64,000 nucleotides of DNA from an uncultured Pseudomonadota bacterium (GCA_902799835.1 CADCCF010000001.1:1-64000); one strand, 5' to 3'; shown: positions 1 through 9,755, numbered from the stretch's first letter. Notes: a model not told the origin generated them from the letters alone. Numbers and translations: made by a program.

Positions 1-283
1 GTCACACAATACTGTCTGCGTATCCTCTTATTTCTTATCTACTCATTTCTATAACCACCAATGCTTTAATCGCACTGGTGAGCTAGTGTATATGCCCGCT
101 TACCGAATTTGTCAATAATTAAATTTGATTATTTTTTAATTTTTTTGCTAATTGATTGAAAAAAAACATTTTATTTTGCGTTAATATTTGCTTTTCGTTA
201 ACCATATAATGCTATATTACCTCAGATACGATGCGACTCGCAGATATATTGACAATAATTAGATTTTTTTAGAGACTACAAAA

Positions 284-1132
284 ATGAAAGATTATTTTTT
301 TACTTTAGGCGGCAAATATTTTTGGGAAGACCTTTTTGTTTACGAAGGTTGGCGCATTCAGCGTAATCTAACCTCTCGCAAAGTACGATTACTTGATAAC
401 TGGGACATTATACGCCATGAAGGCAACTACAAAGAATGTTTTGATGCTTTTACATGGTATGCCAAAGCTTTTGAACTGGATTACCCGCAAAACAAAGACT
501 TGATTATAATGTTGCATGGTTTTGGCCAAAACCGAAAAATTTTTAGTTCTTTGGAACAAACATTAAACAATCGAGGATATATCACAGCCGCTGTCAATTA
601 TCCTTCCATGCAACGTGGGATCAAAGAACAGGCTGAACAAATAACAACTTTAATTGGCAACCTGAAAGAAATTCCATCTGTATCATTTATAACTTATGGC
701 GCATCAAACATTATACTGGAAGAAATAATTTCGCGTCAGCCGACTTGGCTAAAAAACATCGAGATTAATAAAATAATTGAAATAAATCCTTTAATTAATG
801 GTAGCAAGATCTGCCAAAAATTAAATTCATTTAGCATATTAAGATTCATACTAGGTAAAATGATTAGTGACCTTGCACCAAACAACATCAAAAAATTTCA
901 TCACCTCATACCATTGGATGTAAAAGTCATCTCGACAAAATCTTCATGGTTGCAAAAGCTTATATCTTTACTACTTGTTGTAAAATGCCCTAAACATTCC
1001 ATAGAAGAGATAAAAACATGGTGTAATGCCAAATCGGTTAGAACACTACCTATAACAAGCAATCGGGCATTGCAATCCGCCTCTATCAACGATGCTGTTA
1101 TATATTTTTTATCTGAAAATAAATCACACTAA
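284..1132 (+). CDS. alpha/beta-hydrolase-like protein
   Basis: A 282-residue protein with an alpha/beta-hydrolase-like core. A hydrophobic strand leads into HGFGQ (residues 78-82), which resembles the oxyanion-hole HG motif, and a second strand ends in YGASN (about 138-142) where the nucleophile elbow GxSxG would be expected. The last glycine of that elbow is replaced, so catalysis is uncertain. I see no signal peptide. The Shine-Dalgarno sequence is weak (AGAG before the ATG). The gene converges with the VirB6-like operon and ends 2 bp from it. A hairpin at about 57-82 lies in the gene-free upstream stretch. Substrate unknown; it could also be a non-catalytic member of the fold. Confidence 0.6.
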   Translation: MKDYFFTLGGKYFWEDLFVYEGWRIQRNLTSRKVRLLDNWDIIRHEGNYKECFDAFTWYAKAFELDYPQNKDLIIMLHGFGQNRKIFSSLEQTLNNRGYITAAVNYPSMQRGIKEQAEQITTLIGNLKEIPSVSFITYGASNIILEEIISRQPTWLKNIEINKIIEINPLINGSKICQKLNSFSILRFILGKMISDLAPNNIKKFHHLIPLDVKVISTKSSWLQKLISLLLVVKCPKHSIEEIKTWCNAKSVRTLPITSNRALQSASINDAVIYFLSENKSH

Positions 1133-1133
1133 C

Positions 1134-2408
1134 TTATTTCTTATTCTTCGATTTTAGTGCCTTTTTTAGTGACATCTTATGACCAAAACTCTGTGCTTTA
1201 CCCATGATATTTTCTTTAATACGTCCTGCCGTAGGCTTCAGAGTTTTTGATGCAATACCCTTCACCGCACTAAGCCCGGTTTTGCCTATACTGCCACCAA
1301 GATTGGTATTACTGATAGATGAAGCAAATTCATCGGCAAATTCTTTACCCATATTCATCACTGTCCATGACAAAACAAATGCGAAAACTAAATTCAAAAT
1401 ATTATCTCCTGCCCACCAACTAAATCTTGAAACATACTCATCCATTTTTCCTTCTGTTGTATCGGTCATTATTTCATTCCACGTAATAGCAGGTAAATCT
1501 TTAGATGAATTTTTGGGCAAATCCATTACTGTGGTTTTAAGAAAACTCAACAAAAGCACTACCACCAATGATACGAACAAAAATGAGAATGCAGAATTAA
1601 GAAAACTATCCCATACTTTTTGCGTGTATTTCCTTGTTGGTTTAAAAGGATAACACCCTATGGCCGCAGGCAACAACGCTACCGCAACCGCTAGCTCAAA
1701 TACCACATCTATCATTAACAGTGGTATAATAAACATTGATGCCATTGCTAAAATCCAAAATATCAATCCCGGTATCAAGTACCTAAATTTAGGAATTATG
1801 ATAATTCGCTTTTTCCAGCTATAACAAATCAAACTGCTGCCTAACGCTCTTATTTGGCTTATATCATTCTCCATAGTTATCATAATTTTAACAATCGCAT
1901 TTCCCATTGAATCAGGCAAACCATCCTTTATATTATCAACGGCTGTCCTTCCAGTTATTTCAACCGAACTACTCTCAAAGGCTTTCTGTCCTCCCTCCAG
2001 GGCTGTTTCATAAACCGGATTAATCATCACCTTATAAAAATTGGTCGCGCCGAAATTTAATATACTAACCGCCAGTATTACTTGAAATCCTTTTACAACT
2101 ATTTCTTGCAAAAAATCTTTGACATCTCTGGTTTCCATTGATGTTAAATATTTTAACGCAAAAATTGCTAACCACACAGCAAAAGCAACCACAACAACTA
2201 TAGCCACCGGTTTACAAAAATTATTATTAGCATTTGCCGCTATCTGGCTAACCGTGTTGAAAAAAATTCTAAAAACCGGACACAACCAGCAATCATCTCC
2301 ATCCTTTGCATACTCAGCCAGTTTATTTGCCGGATAACAATTTTCGGTTGAACATGCCGAGAGAACAAACAGCACAACAGAGAAAAATATTCTCTTAATT
2401 ATTGTCAT
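1134..2408 (-). CDS. VirB6/TrbL-like type IV secretion membrane protein (lipoprotein), paralogue 4
   Basis: A 424-residue polytopic membrane protein, last gene of the VirB6-like operon. The N-terminus is a lipoprotein signal with lipobox LSAC. A short Cys-rich segment follows with DCWLC (DCxxC), then a hydrophobic helix rich in V and A, a second helix, a soluble stretch, several more helices, and a basic Lys-rich C-terminal tail of about 60 residues. This order matches VirB6/TrbL inner-membrane channel components of type IV secretion systems. Its ATG overlaps the stop of the preceding gene (ATGA) and has a strong GGAGG-type ribosome site, so it is probably translationally coupled. No VirB4, VirB8-11 or VirD4 gene lies beside it. 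Confidence 0.75.
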   Translation of the reverse strand: MTIIKRIFFSVVLFVLSACSTENCYPANKLAEYAKDGDDCWLCPVFRIFFNTVSQIAANANNNFCKPVAIVVVVAFAVWLAIFALKYLTSMETRDVKDFLQEIVVKGFQVILAVSILNFGATNFYKVMINPVYETALEGGQKAFESSSVEITGRTAVDNIKDGLPDSMGNAIVKIMITMENDISQIRALGSSLICYSWKKRIIIIPKFRYLIPGLIFWILAMASMFIIPLLMIDVVFELAVAVALLPAAIGCYPFKPTRKYTQKVWDSFLNSAFSFLFVSLVVVLLLSFLKTTVMDLPKNSSKDLPAITWNEIMTDTTEGKMDEYVSRFSWWAGDNILNLVFAFVLSWTVMNMGKEFADEFASSISNTNLGGSIGKTGLSAVKGIASKTLKPTAGRIKENIMGKAQSFGHKMSLKKALKSKNKK

Positions 2409-5332
2409 TGCTCACCCCCTCCTTTCTTATTCTTTATCTTGCCTTTTACAGCATTAAACCCTTTGATTGCCAAATTACGCGGCACGCTTAAGGTATTCCT
2501 AATTCCTTTTCCTACTTGATGTCCGGCTATATCTTTCAACAATCCGGTTCCGTACTTTTGATTAACTTTATTTACGGCAGAAGCCAAAGTCGTCATTCCC
2601 TTATGCATCGGATTTGAATCTTTTCCAAATACGTTATCCGGATAAAATTTCTCAACCAGATCGCCTGTTGTTTTACTAATCAACTTGTATGCGTAAAAAC
2701 ACGCAAACAAAGTTAAAATAAATCCCGATGAGAAAATATTAAAAGAATCTTTCCATTTTTGAATTAAGACATCTCTTTCATCACCTTCAACCGAACCCGA
2801 TATAATATTGTCAAATTCCGAAAAGAATCCTTCCAAACCACTAGTTCCGCCAATACCCGCAACAATCAATTGAATTGCATAATATGCTGATATTGTCAAG
2901 AAAGCAAACAACGCCGATGATTTTGCAATAATTGATATTACATCTGCCAACTTACCTGCCGTAACCTTAAATGGCCACAATCCCATCACTACCGGTAACG
3001 CCATAACCGCAAAACCTATCTTAAACGAAATATCCACCAAATAATAAGCCATAACACAAGTCAACACAAAACCCAGCAACCACAAAATAGCACCATCAAC
3101 CCACATCCACAAATTGGTCATATAAATACTAAATACGATGTGCCACGCTCCTCCTTCTTTCACATTGGAAAAACAGGTTGCCATATTACCTAAAACCATT
3201 AACTTAGCTGTGGTATCAGTAATGGCCTTTACTGCTGCCAACATTGAATTCATCACTGATCTAGGCACAATATCAGCCGGTCCGGTGTACTTTATATCAG
3301 GAATGCTAATAATCAAAGAATCCGCCGCGGCATTAGCATTGTAGCCTCCACCTCCTTCTATGGTATTTAAATCTATAATTCCCTCGCCTGCAGCCGGCCA
3401 ACCGCTTCCTACAGCTTTACCATCACGATATATAGTATAAGTACCATTGCCTGATGCCGGACAATTACTTTTTTCATTATTTCTTGTATTGCAATCACAT
3501 ATCGGTTTTATTTTGACAATATGTCCATTAGGCAACATCATAGGATCGACATGCTCTCCATCATATAGAACCTCAAAGTGCCCATGAATCGGATAAAGTT
3601 TGGTTGTTGGATAATTCTTACCACCACTTTGTCCTAAACACCCTATTTTTTCTCCTTGTTTTACTTGGTATGTTCTCCCCGGAGGAAATCCGAATTGAGC
3701 CGAAGATCCCGGACGCATATGAAAATAGTTGGTTTGCCATGTATGCCCATTTATCTTTCCATGGTTAATCATTGCTGAAAATCCGGCTCCATTACCAACA
3801 CCATCTGGCCTTGCATAAGTCATACTCCCCGGTCCGGCTGCATAATAAGGAATACATCCAGTTACACATCTGCTTTGCGGATTATCTGTAGGACCGCACC
3901 CCTGTCCTATATCGACACCTCTATGGCACTTAGAACAATTGGTGCAATTACGAGGTCCGGCTGGTGATGACAATGCCCCATCTTTTACTCCTGGAATCAA
4001 CAAATTAGGAATAAACGACTTAGCAAAATTTGCTTCATTCTCTTTACTAATTTCTTCATTTTCCGCAATTTGATCTGCTGTTAAACCGGTATCAGCCTGC
4101 TCACTATTAGCACTTGGTGTTACATCCGTACTGGTCCTTTCCATAAATTCTTTATTTTCTTCCTCTAATTCCTTAACATCTTCTACCGTAAAATCCCAAT
4201 TAAAATCTTCCCAACCATAATCTTTCATGGTCTTGTTACTGTTCATAATTTTCTCATCATAAACATAACCTTGAGCAATGGTTGAACCGATACCCATAAT
4301 CGGCGTAATCACAAATTCCCTTATAGCCTCCGTACCCGCCAGAATACAAAAATACGCCAATACGACCTTTCCTCCCATCTTCAAAAGGTCATTCAGGGCA
4401 TTCCCTCCCTTAATTTCGGTAAATGAGACAACATTCTTCAAAGCCCAGAAACACAACCATATTATAAAACCCCATAACAACAAGGTTTTACCGGCACTCT
4501 CACAAACTGGCAAACCAGTACTGGCTACCCGTAAAAATGCCGAAGTAAGTTTTTCTACCACCAAACAGCTCCAACACCCTGAAGTATATTTTCGCAAATA
4601 TTTTGACACTAACGGACAACCGGTCGTATTCATTTCGGCTGTGAGCTCTTCGCCATTTGTAGCCACTACTTCCGTATTATGCCATATGCTATTCTTTTTT
4701 CTTGCCCCCTCTACATCCAGTTGCTCTTTATACATACAATAATAATCATTATGATCGTAACGATTATACAATTTACCTGCAGTATTAGTCTGATGTAAAC
4801 AAACTTGTCCTTTGTTACAAACAACCGGAGTAAACTGCAACTCAGTATTCAGTAATTCTGTACCATTACATATACAGGTTGCACTGCCACCCTCTATATC
4901 CTTACAATTCGGCAACCCCTCCCTTTCTGCCTTAGAATATGAAGCCTCTTCATAATCTTCATAATCTTTACTCAAAAACGCTGGATTAACCGCATTACCA
5001 TTATTTTTCAGATTACAGTCTTCTTTTGATTGAGTGATTTTCTGGCAGGTGTATTTATCTCTTTTACTACAATCCGAAGGCAATTCTTCTCCTGCCCCTT
5101 GGCATTTATAATCGCACTTATTTTTTCCTATTTTTTTTATTTCAATACAAACACGTTCGCTTTGTCCGACTTCTTTGCCAATAGTACACAAGGTTTCTTC
5201 ACCACAAATAATAGTTTTGAGACCGGTACTTTCCCCCATGGTTTGAGCATATGAACAATCAGCAACCATCACCAATACAACTGCGCAGGCTAATGATAAA
5301 TTTTTGAAAATGTTTTTAACATTTTTCACCAT
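2405..5332 (-). CDS. VirB6-like membrane protein with internal M23 (LytM) peptidase domain
   Basis: About 975 residues. A signal-like N-terminus precedes a Cys-rich ectodomain (many C pairs, residues about 30-270), a GCWSC motif, two hydrophobic helices, a long soluble part, then several C-terminal membrane helices and a basic tail as in VirB6/TrbL proteins. The soluble part contains a LytM-type metallopeptidase domain: HRGVD (H470, D474), a central INHG...YFHM stretch, GCLGQSGG, and HGHFEV (H583, H585). These match the zinc ligands and catalytic His of M23 endopeptidases, so the domain looks intact. The start at 5332 is chosen because AAAGGAGGA sits 9 bp upstream; an in-frame start 54 bp further out lacks this. 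Probable role: a secretion channel component that also cuts peptidoglycan (inference). Confidence 0.8.
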   Translation of the reverse strand: MVKNVKNIFKNLSLACAVVLVMVADCSYAQTMGESTGLKTIICGEETLCTIGKEVGQSERVCIEIKKIGKNKCDYKCQGAGEELPSDCSKRDKYTCQKITQSKEDCNLKNNGNAVNPAFLSKDYEDYEEASYSKAEREGLPNCKDIEGGSATCICNGTELLNTELQFTPVVCNKGQVCLHQTNTAGKLYNRYDHNDYYCMYKEQLDVEGARKKNSIWHNTEVVATNGEELTAEMNTTGCPLVSKYLRKYTSGCWSCLVVEKLTSAFLRVASTGLPVCESAGKTLLLWGFIIWLCFWALKNVVSFTEIKGGNALNDLLKMGGKVVLAYFCILAGTEAIREFVITPIMGIGSTIAQGYVYDEKIMNSNKTMKDYGWEDFNWDFTVEDVKELEEENKEFMERTSTDVTPSANSEQADTGLTADQIAENEEISKENEANFAKSFIPNLLIPGVKDGALSSPAGPRNCTNCSKCHRGVDIGQGCGPTDNPQSRCVTGCIPYYAAGPGSMTYARPDGVGNGAGFSAMINHGKINGHTWQTNYFHMRPGSSAQFGFPPGRTYQVKQGEKIGCLGQSGGKNYPTTKLYPIHGHFEVLYDGEHVDPMMLPNGHIVKIKPICDCNTRNNEKSNCPASGNGTYTIYRDGKAVGSGWPAAGEGIIDLNTIEGGGGYNANAAADSLIISIPDIKYTGPADIVPRSVMNSMLAAVKAITDTTAKLMVLGNMATCFSNVKEGGAWHIVFSIYMTNLWMWVDGAILWLLGFVLTCVMAYYLVDISFKIGFAVMALPVVMGLWPFKVTAGKLADVISIIAKSSALFAFLTISAYYAIQLIVAGIGGTSGLEGFFSEFDNIISGSVEGDERDVLIQKWKDSFNIFSSGFILTLFACFYAYKLISKTTGDLVEKFYPDNVFGKDSNPMHKGMTTLASAVNKVNQKYGTGLLKDIAGHQVGKGIRNTLSVPRNLAIKGFNAVKGKIKNKKGGGEQ

Positions 5333-5336
5333 TGCG

Positions 5337-6668
5337 TTATTCCTCCTTTTCCCTGCCTGCCAATTGTGACACTCTGTGACTGGCACCTTTGATGCGATTA
5401 GCTACTCTCTGTATCATATTATTCGGCATCGCTGCAGTACCAAAGCTAAACAATCCTGAAATTAGCTTCCACGCCAACTTACCGCCCATTTGCACCACAG
5501 ATTTCAATCTCTTTTGGAAGTTTGACTGGTTCTTACCACCTACAAAACTATTAGATACCTGAGCCGCAACCCCTAATGAACCGGTAATCAAAAACGTCAA
5601 CAATATCATACACATCCACCCCACATTTACATCATCCTTTGAAGCCTCACCCTCGGGATTAAAAATGTACGAATTATTAGCAATCAATTCTATCATACCG
5701 CGAATAACCATGGCTATTAGCACCGAAAAACACATCAAAAATGCCGAAGCCGCAATCATATAAACAAAAGCCTTATTTGCCCATTTCCGCGTCGGCCCAA
5801 AGGCATAAGCCACCACAAAAACCGGCAACAGAAAGACTATAATTCCCATCTGGAAGATACTATCAACCAAATAGAATACAAACATTATTTTCACAATCCA
5901 AAAAGCTAAATAAAATACCAATCCTATCAACCAGTTTAAAACTCCGCCACTGCGTCTCATAGCGGCGAATCCCATTTCTCCACCTACACTAAGATTATCA
6001 CGCAGGTATTTAATCAAACAGCTGAGCGTATTGTAATAGGAATCAGAAAAACCATGCTCTGAAAATTGAATATTAAAACTTCCTTGAGTTGCACAAGAAA
6101 ATGTTGCTTTGGACGCATCTAAGGCTTCGCCAAAAAAAGCCACACTTTTTCCGCTCGGCAAATTACCTTTCGAAGCCTCTAATATTTTTACGCCTAATTC
6201 CAAAAAAGCCATATATATCGGCATGATAAATGTATTAATAAATGCATTCAAAGCCGCCGGTGAGGCTACTATGGTCAAACATATCACACAAATAAACGCT
6301 TTGTGTAAAATCTCATTCCACACTTCACCGACATTATTTTCGGTAACCGAACTGACAAACTTCAGTAAACGCAATGCCAACCATACGGCAAAAGCTATTG
6401 TTAACACCGCAGGAGCACCTTCACTATACACTTTCTGTAAACGTTCATAGTTATGGTTAATGGAATTCAGTATCATTTTAATCACTTTGCAACCGGAACA
6501 ATTCTTATCATAATGATCACTGGTACAAGTTTCTCCGGCTTCGCAGGTTATGGAATTCTCATTATCTCCGGCATCATCCCCCTGAGTGCAAGCACTGGAC
6601 AGACCGACTACCACTACGATAAGTGCTATTCGCAAAATACTCAGTAATATTTTCGCCCAGTTTTTCAT
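5337..6668 (-). CDS. VirB6/TrbL-like type IV secretion membrane protein (lipoprotein), paralogue 2
   Basis: A 443-residue paralogue in the VirB6-like operon. The N-terminus is a lipoprotein signal (lipobox LSSAC), followed by a short acidic spacer and the motif NCSGC, aligning with the DCxxC of its neighbours. Hydrophobic helices follow at about residues 80-105 and 120-150. A soluble stretch and a cluster of C-terminal helices come next, and a basic tail ends the protein. The start has a GGGG ribosome site. It lies 10 bp after its upstream neighbour and 4 bp before the M23-containing paralogue, so the genes form one transcription unit. A role in an inner-membrane secretion channel is inferred from family resemblance only. 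Confidence 0.75.
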   Translation of the reverse strand: MKNWAKILLSILRIALIVVVVGLSSACTQGDDAGDNENSITCEAGETCTSDHYDKNCSGCKVIKMILNSINHNYERLQKVYSEGAPAVLTIAFAVWLALRLLKFVSSVTENNVGEVWNEILHKAFICVICLTIVASPAALNAFINTFIMPIYMAFLELGVKILEASKGNLPSGKSVAFFGEALDASKATFSCATQGSFNIQFSEHGFSDSYYNTLSCLIKYLRDNLSVGGEMGFAAMRRSGGVLNWLIGLVFYLAFWIVKIMFVFYLVDSIFQMGIIVFLLPVFVVAYAFGPTRKWANKAFVYMIAASAFLMCFSVLIAMVIRGMIELIANNSYIFNPEGEASKDDVNVGWMCMILLTFLITGSLGVAAQVSNSFVGGKNQSNFQKRLKSVVQMGGKLAWKLISGLFSFGTAAMPNNMIQRVANRIKGASHRVSQLAGREKEE

Positions 6669-6678
6669 GTACTACCCC

Positions 6679-8352
6679 TTATTTTTTACCTCGTATTTTT
6701 GATGAAACCCAACGAGCTGAATTATATACAGCTCTATCGGCTCCCTTTGCAGCCCCTTTTACAGCTTTTGTCGTAAGACCAACCGTAGCACCCTTTGCTA
6801 TTTTACCAATGGCACCTACACCTTTACCTACCACTTTATTAAAGTCTTTCTGCACTCTTTCTAAAGTCGGACCGGCAATTTTTTGCGCGGCCCCTTTAAC
6901 ACCGGAAGCAGCCACCGTAGCCAACCCCGGTGCGATCGGCGATACACCGCCTTTTGCAAACTTATCGGTCAATTCACCAACCTTACCGACCAACATAAAC
7001 CCGCTCAAACAAGCAAACGCGAAAACCAGTGTTTTAATATTTAGTTGCCCTACTATTTGTTGTAATGAAGCAGTGTCAACCGTATCAATAGCCTGTACTA
7101 ACATGACAGTACCATCATACTTTTCCGAACCCAAAGAACTTAAAGCACTCGATAACAATTGTACACATATCTTGACCACAACGCCCGCCATCATAAAAGT
7201 AAACACACTGTTCATAAATATCTTAAATGCATTATTTGCCGATTTCGTAAACATCTTAAACGGCCAACACGCAATTGCAAATGGCATAATAGCTCCAAAT
7301 ATACCCACCTGAACAACCGCATCAAACAGATAAAACACAAAAGCCATACTCAGCAAAAGTCCAAGTACTCCGAACATTGAACCATACAAAAAGCACCCCA
7401 AACCCAAGCCAAATCGAGATCCCTCCTCAACACTGCTAAAACCATGGAACATGTATTTACCACTCAAACAACGCAATGTATGCCCTATCGTATGCAGTAA
7501 TGAAAACTGCGAATTGACATCCAATGCAAATTTTTCCATCATAACATACATATCCAAGCTTAACAGATTGTTATTTCTCATTAATTCAACCGACTCCTTA
7601 ACATATTTACCATTTTCTTGCTTTAATAAACCATACTCACTGGCACTCATTCCATTTGCCACGAAGGCATCGGCAAAATTCAATCCAAATTCCAAAAGCG
7701 GAAGGACAAACAAACTATACAGCTCCTCATAATTATACAACGCAAAAAACGCCAATAAAAACTTAAATCCCTGTATCAAAAGATCCGTCAAATATTTTGC
7801 CGCATCTTGCGCCGTAAACATGCTTACATAACCCAAAGTTTTAAATGCTATCCAAACCACAAAAATAACCACCATCAACAAAGCAAATGAATGGGCAAAT
7901 TTCTCAAAAGATATCGACGCTACATGATCAGATGCTTTATAAGCTATACTCAACAATGAACAAAATTTACAATCTTGATTCTTAAACCACTCGACCGCCA
8001 CAACCGGACACCCCTGTGTTCCGTTACTATAGGTGTACACACTGGCATCTTCGGCATATACTCCACCTTTTTTAGCATCACTTTTTATACAATATTTATC
8101 TTCGCTGCCATTATTATACGCATCTTTATAACAATCATATTCTTCCCATGTTTCCACTTCATTACTGAGCAACTGATTCCTTCGTAAAAAATTTTGTGCC
8201 GATTCTGGGGTCAATGAATACGCTTCTTCTTCGCTATTGGCAGCTTCACCTGTACTTGCTTCCTGCGCAAGCACAACGCCACAACTCAAGAATGTTACCA
8301 AAAACATCCCTATTAAAATAGCAAATAAAAATTTAGTCGTTTTTCTTATCAT
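6679..8352 (-). CDS. VirB6/TrbL-like type IV secretion membrane protein, paralogue 1
   Basis: A 557-residue member of the same family. A cleavable-type signal (ending near VLAQ) is followed by an acidic ectodomain, the motif DCKFC (equivalent to the DCxxC of its paralogues), a hydrophobic helix, a second helix, and a third region with several helices and short loops. The C-terminus is a Lys/Gly/Ala-rich tail of about 90 residues, typical of VirB6/TrbL proteins whose tail faces the cytoplasm. The start overlaps the end of the small membrane protein gene by 20 bp, suggesting coupled translation because the ribosome site is weak. It is the first large gene of the operon. Confidence 0.75.
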   Translation of the reverse strand: MIRKTTKFLFAILIGMFLVTFLSCGVVLAQEASTGEAANSEEEAYSLTPESAQNFLRRNQLLSNEVETWEEYDCYKDAYNNGSEDKYCIKSDAKKGGVYAEDASVYTYSNGTQGCPVVAVEWFKNQDCKFCSLLSIAYKASDHVASISFEKFAHSFALLMVVIFVVWIAFKTLGYVSMFTAQDAAKYLTDLLIQGFKFLLAFFALYNYEELYSLFVLPLLEFGLNFADAFVANGMSASEYGLLKQENGKYVKESVELMRNNNLLSLDMYVMMEKFALDVNSQFSLLHTIGHTLRCLSGKYMFHGFSSVEEGSRFGLGLGCFLYGSMFGVLGLLLSMAFVFYLFDAVVQVGIFGAIMPFAIACWPFKMFTKSANNAFKIFMNSVFTFMMAGVVVKICVQLLSSALSSLGSEKYDGTVMLVQAIDTVDTASLQQIVGQLNIKTLVFAFACLSGFMLVGKVGELTDKFAKGGVSPIAPGLATVAASGVKGAAQKIAGPTLERVQKDFNKVVGKGVGAIGKIAKGATVGLTTKAVKGAAKGADRAVYNSARWVSSKIRGKK

Positions 8353-8533
8353 TGCCCATTAGTCCATTCAATGGATTCCCCAAGATAATAAGAGCCGCTA
8401 TCAATACAATCAACAAAAGCACCAATGCCACATACAAGAAGGCTTTTGAGGTAAAAACATCCAAAACTCTTCCCCATACAACCAAAGCGACCACGCCCAT
8501 CAGCGCAAAACTAACCATAAACGACTTTATCAT
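8333..8533 (-). CDS. small two-helix membrane protein, first gene of VirB6-like operon
   Basis: A 66-residue protein with two hydrophobic helices (about residues 5-22 and 29-50) and a short charged tail (GNDKKND). The ATG at 8533 is preferred over a GTG 12 bp upstream because GGGTGG precedes it at a suitable distance. I cannot name it. Its size and position in front of VirB6-like genes recall small VirB2/VirB3-type subunits, but no pilin or VirB3 motif is visible. It overlaps the next gene by 20 bp. Confidence 0.6.
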   Translation of the reverse strand: MIKSFMVSFALMGVVALVVWGRVLDVFTSKAFLYVALVLLLIVLIAALIILGNPLNGLMGNDKKND

Positions 8534-8665
8534 CCGTCCACCCACTTATACACTCTATTTTATCATAACATACAAATTACTTACAAAGTGTTACAGTTTT
8601 TTGATTTTTACACAAAAATTGATTTTTATTTTGTACACAAATTGTCTTTTTTTGTACTAAGCCAC

Positions 8666-8694
8666 TTGATTCTTTAATAATAACAACCTATTAT
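8666..8694 (+). promoter_or_regulatory. promoter of the XRE regulator gene
   Basis: TTGATT, a 17-bp spacer and TATTAT give a good sigma-70-type promoter ending about 48 bp before the ATG. The divergent VirB6-like operon starts about 130 bp away, so the regulator could control both. That link is only positional. Confidence 0.55.
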
Positions 8695-8741
8695 TCACAT
8701 TAGCGTATTGAGTTAATTTTAACAAATAAGGCAGGTTAACC

Positions 8742-9710
8742 ATGGAAGAAATTATTTTCCCAAATCAAATTAGAATGTATCGTAGATTGCGTGGTCGTTC
8801 CATGCAAGAACTGGCCGATCAGCTTGGCGTTTCCCTTTCTGCAATTTCTAAAATTGAAAAAGGCTATCGTCGTGTTGATCAAGAGCAATTGGTCAGAGTC
8901 GCCGAATTTTTAGATTGTCCCTTACAAGATCTTTTTGTAAATGAGCAAAATTCTCAACAAGAAGTCGTTATTGCTTGGCGTCGTGAACAAGAACGCCGCA
9001 ATAAAATCAACGAAAAAAGCGGTTTAAAGACTTTAGGTGCAGGATTGCGTCAGATTCGTGGTGAAAAAGGCCTGACTTTGATAGAAGTTGCCGAAGGTGC
9101 TGACATGACTCTGTCAGTTTATCATCGTATTGAAATGGGTCAACGTGAGGTTTCCGACAAAGAAATGAAGAATATTGCTAAGGCCCTTAAAATGAGTGTT
9201 GAAGATATGAAATCTCACATTAATGACCTCAATAACAATGGCTTGCTTGATGAAATAATTATGCGCAACGATGCCAAGTACAAGCTTTTCTCAACAGCTC
9301 GTTCAGCCATATCATCTTATGAAGTTATGCAAGACAATGCTCAAATTTCAGTTTATGGCACTGCCGGTCGCGATGGCAATGTTATGATTGATTTAGACGA
9401 AGAAGTTAAGAAAGTAGCCTGTCCTGCACAACTACAAAACAAACGCGATGCTTATGCCTTAAATTTATGTTCGCGTCGTTTAGGTAATGTTTTACCGCCT
9501 CGCGCAATTCTTTTTGTTGATCCGCAGGATCCGGTTGGCTCCGGTGACATAGCTGTATTTTATATCAATGAATCAGAAGTTAAAATTGTTTCTGTTCGTG
9601 AAAACGAAAAAGGACAACTTTGCGGAATTCGTTGGAATCCTGATGAGAAAATAAACTTTAGCGACGATGATGTAAGCAAGTTACATCGTGTAGTTTTCAT
9701 TAGTTTGTAA
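8742..9710 (+). CDS. XRE-family regulator with two helix-turn-helix domains and a LexA/S24-like C-terminus
   Basis: A 322-residue cytoplasmic DNA-binding protein. Residues about 8-62 and 98-152 are two separate Cro/CI-type helix-turn-helix domains (for example MQELADQLGVSLSAISKIE in the first). The C-terminal part (about 200-322) resembles the S24 peptidase fold of LexA and phage repressors: a run reading like DAYALxL, then VDPQDPVGSGDIAVFYI. The nucleophile Ser-Met pair expected of a self-cleaving repressor is missing, so it is probably a sensor or dimerisation domain. It has its own promoter and terminator and stands divergent from the VirB6-like operon. Confidence 0.75.
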   Translation: MEEIIFPNQIRMYRRLRGRSMQELADQLGVSLSAISKIEKGYRRVDQEQLVRVAEFLDCPLQDLFVNEQNSQQEVVIAWRREQERRNKINEKSGLKTLGAGLRQIRGEKGLTLIEVAEGADMTLSVYHRIEMGQREVSDKEMKNIAKALKMSVEDMKSHINDLNNNGLLDEIIMRNDAKYKLFSTARSAISSYEVMQDNAQISVYGTAGRDGNVMIDLDEEVKKVACPAQLQNKRDAYALNLCSRRLGNVLPPRAILFVDPQDPVGSGDIAVFYINESEVKIVSVRENEKGQLCGIRWNPDEKINFSDDDVSKLHRVVFISL

Positions 9711-9724
9711 ACTATCAAGCTATA

Positions 9725-9755
9725 AAAAACGGGAGCACAAGCTCCCGTTTTTTTT
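9725..9755 (+). terminator. rho-independent terminator between XRE gene and deoA
   Basis: CGGGAGC-ACAA-GCTCCCG followed by a T run, with a matching A run upstream, so it can act on both convergent units. Confidence 0.85.

Noticed and set aside
1-283. Possible gene end or RNA at the left edge
   Set aside because: A hairpin at 57-82 exists but no coding frame or T tract supports a call.
8333-8533. Small membrane protein as VirB3 or VirB2
   Set aside because: Size fits but no family motif is visible; left unnamed.
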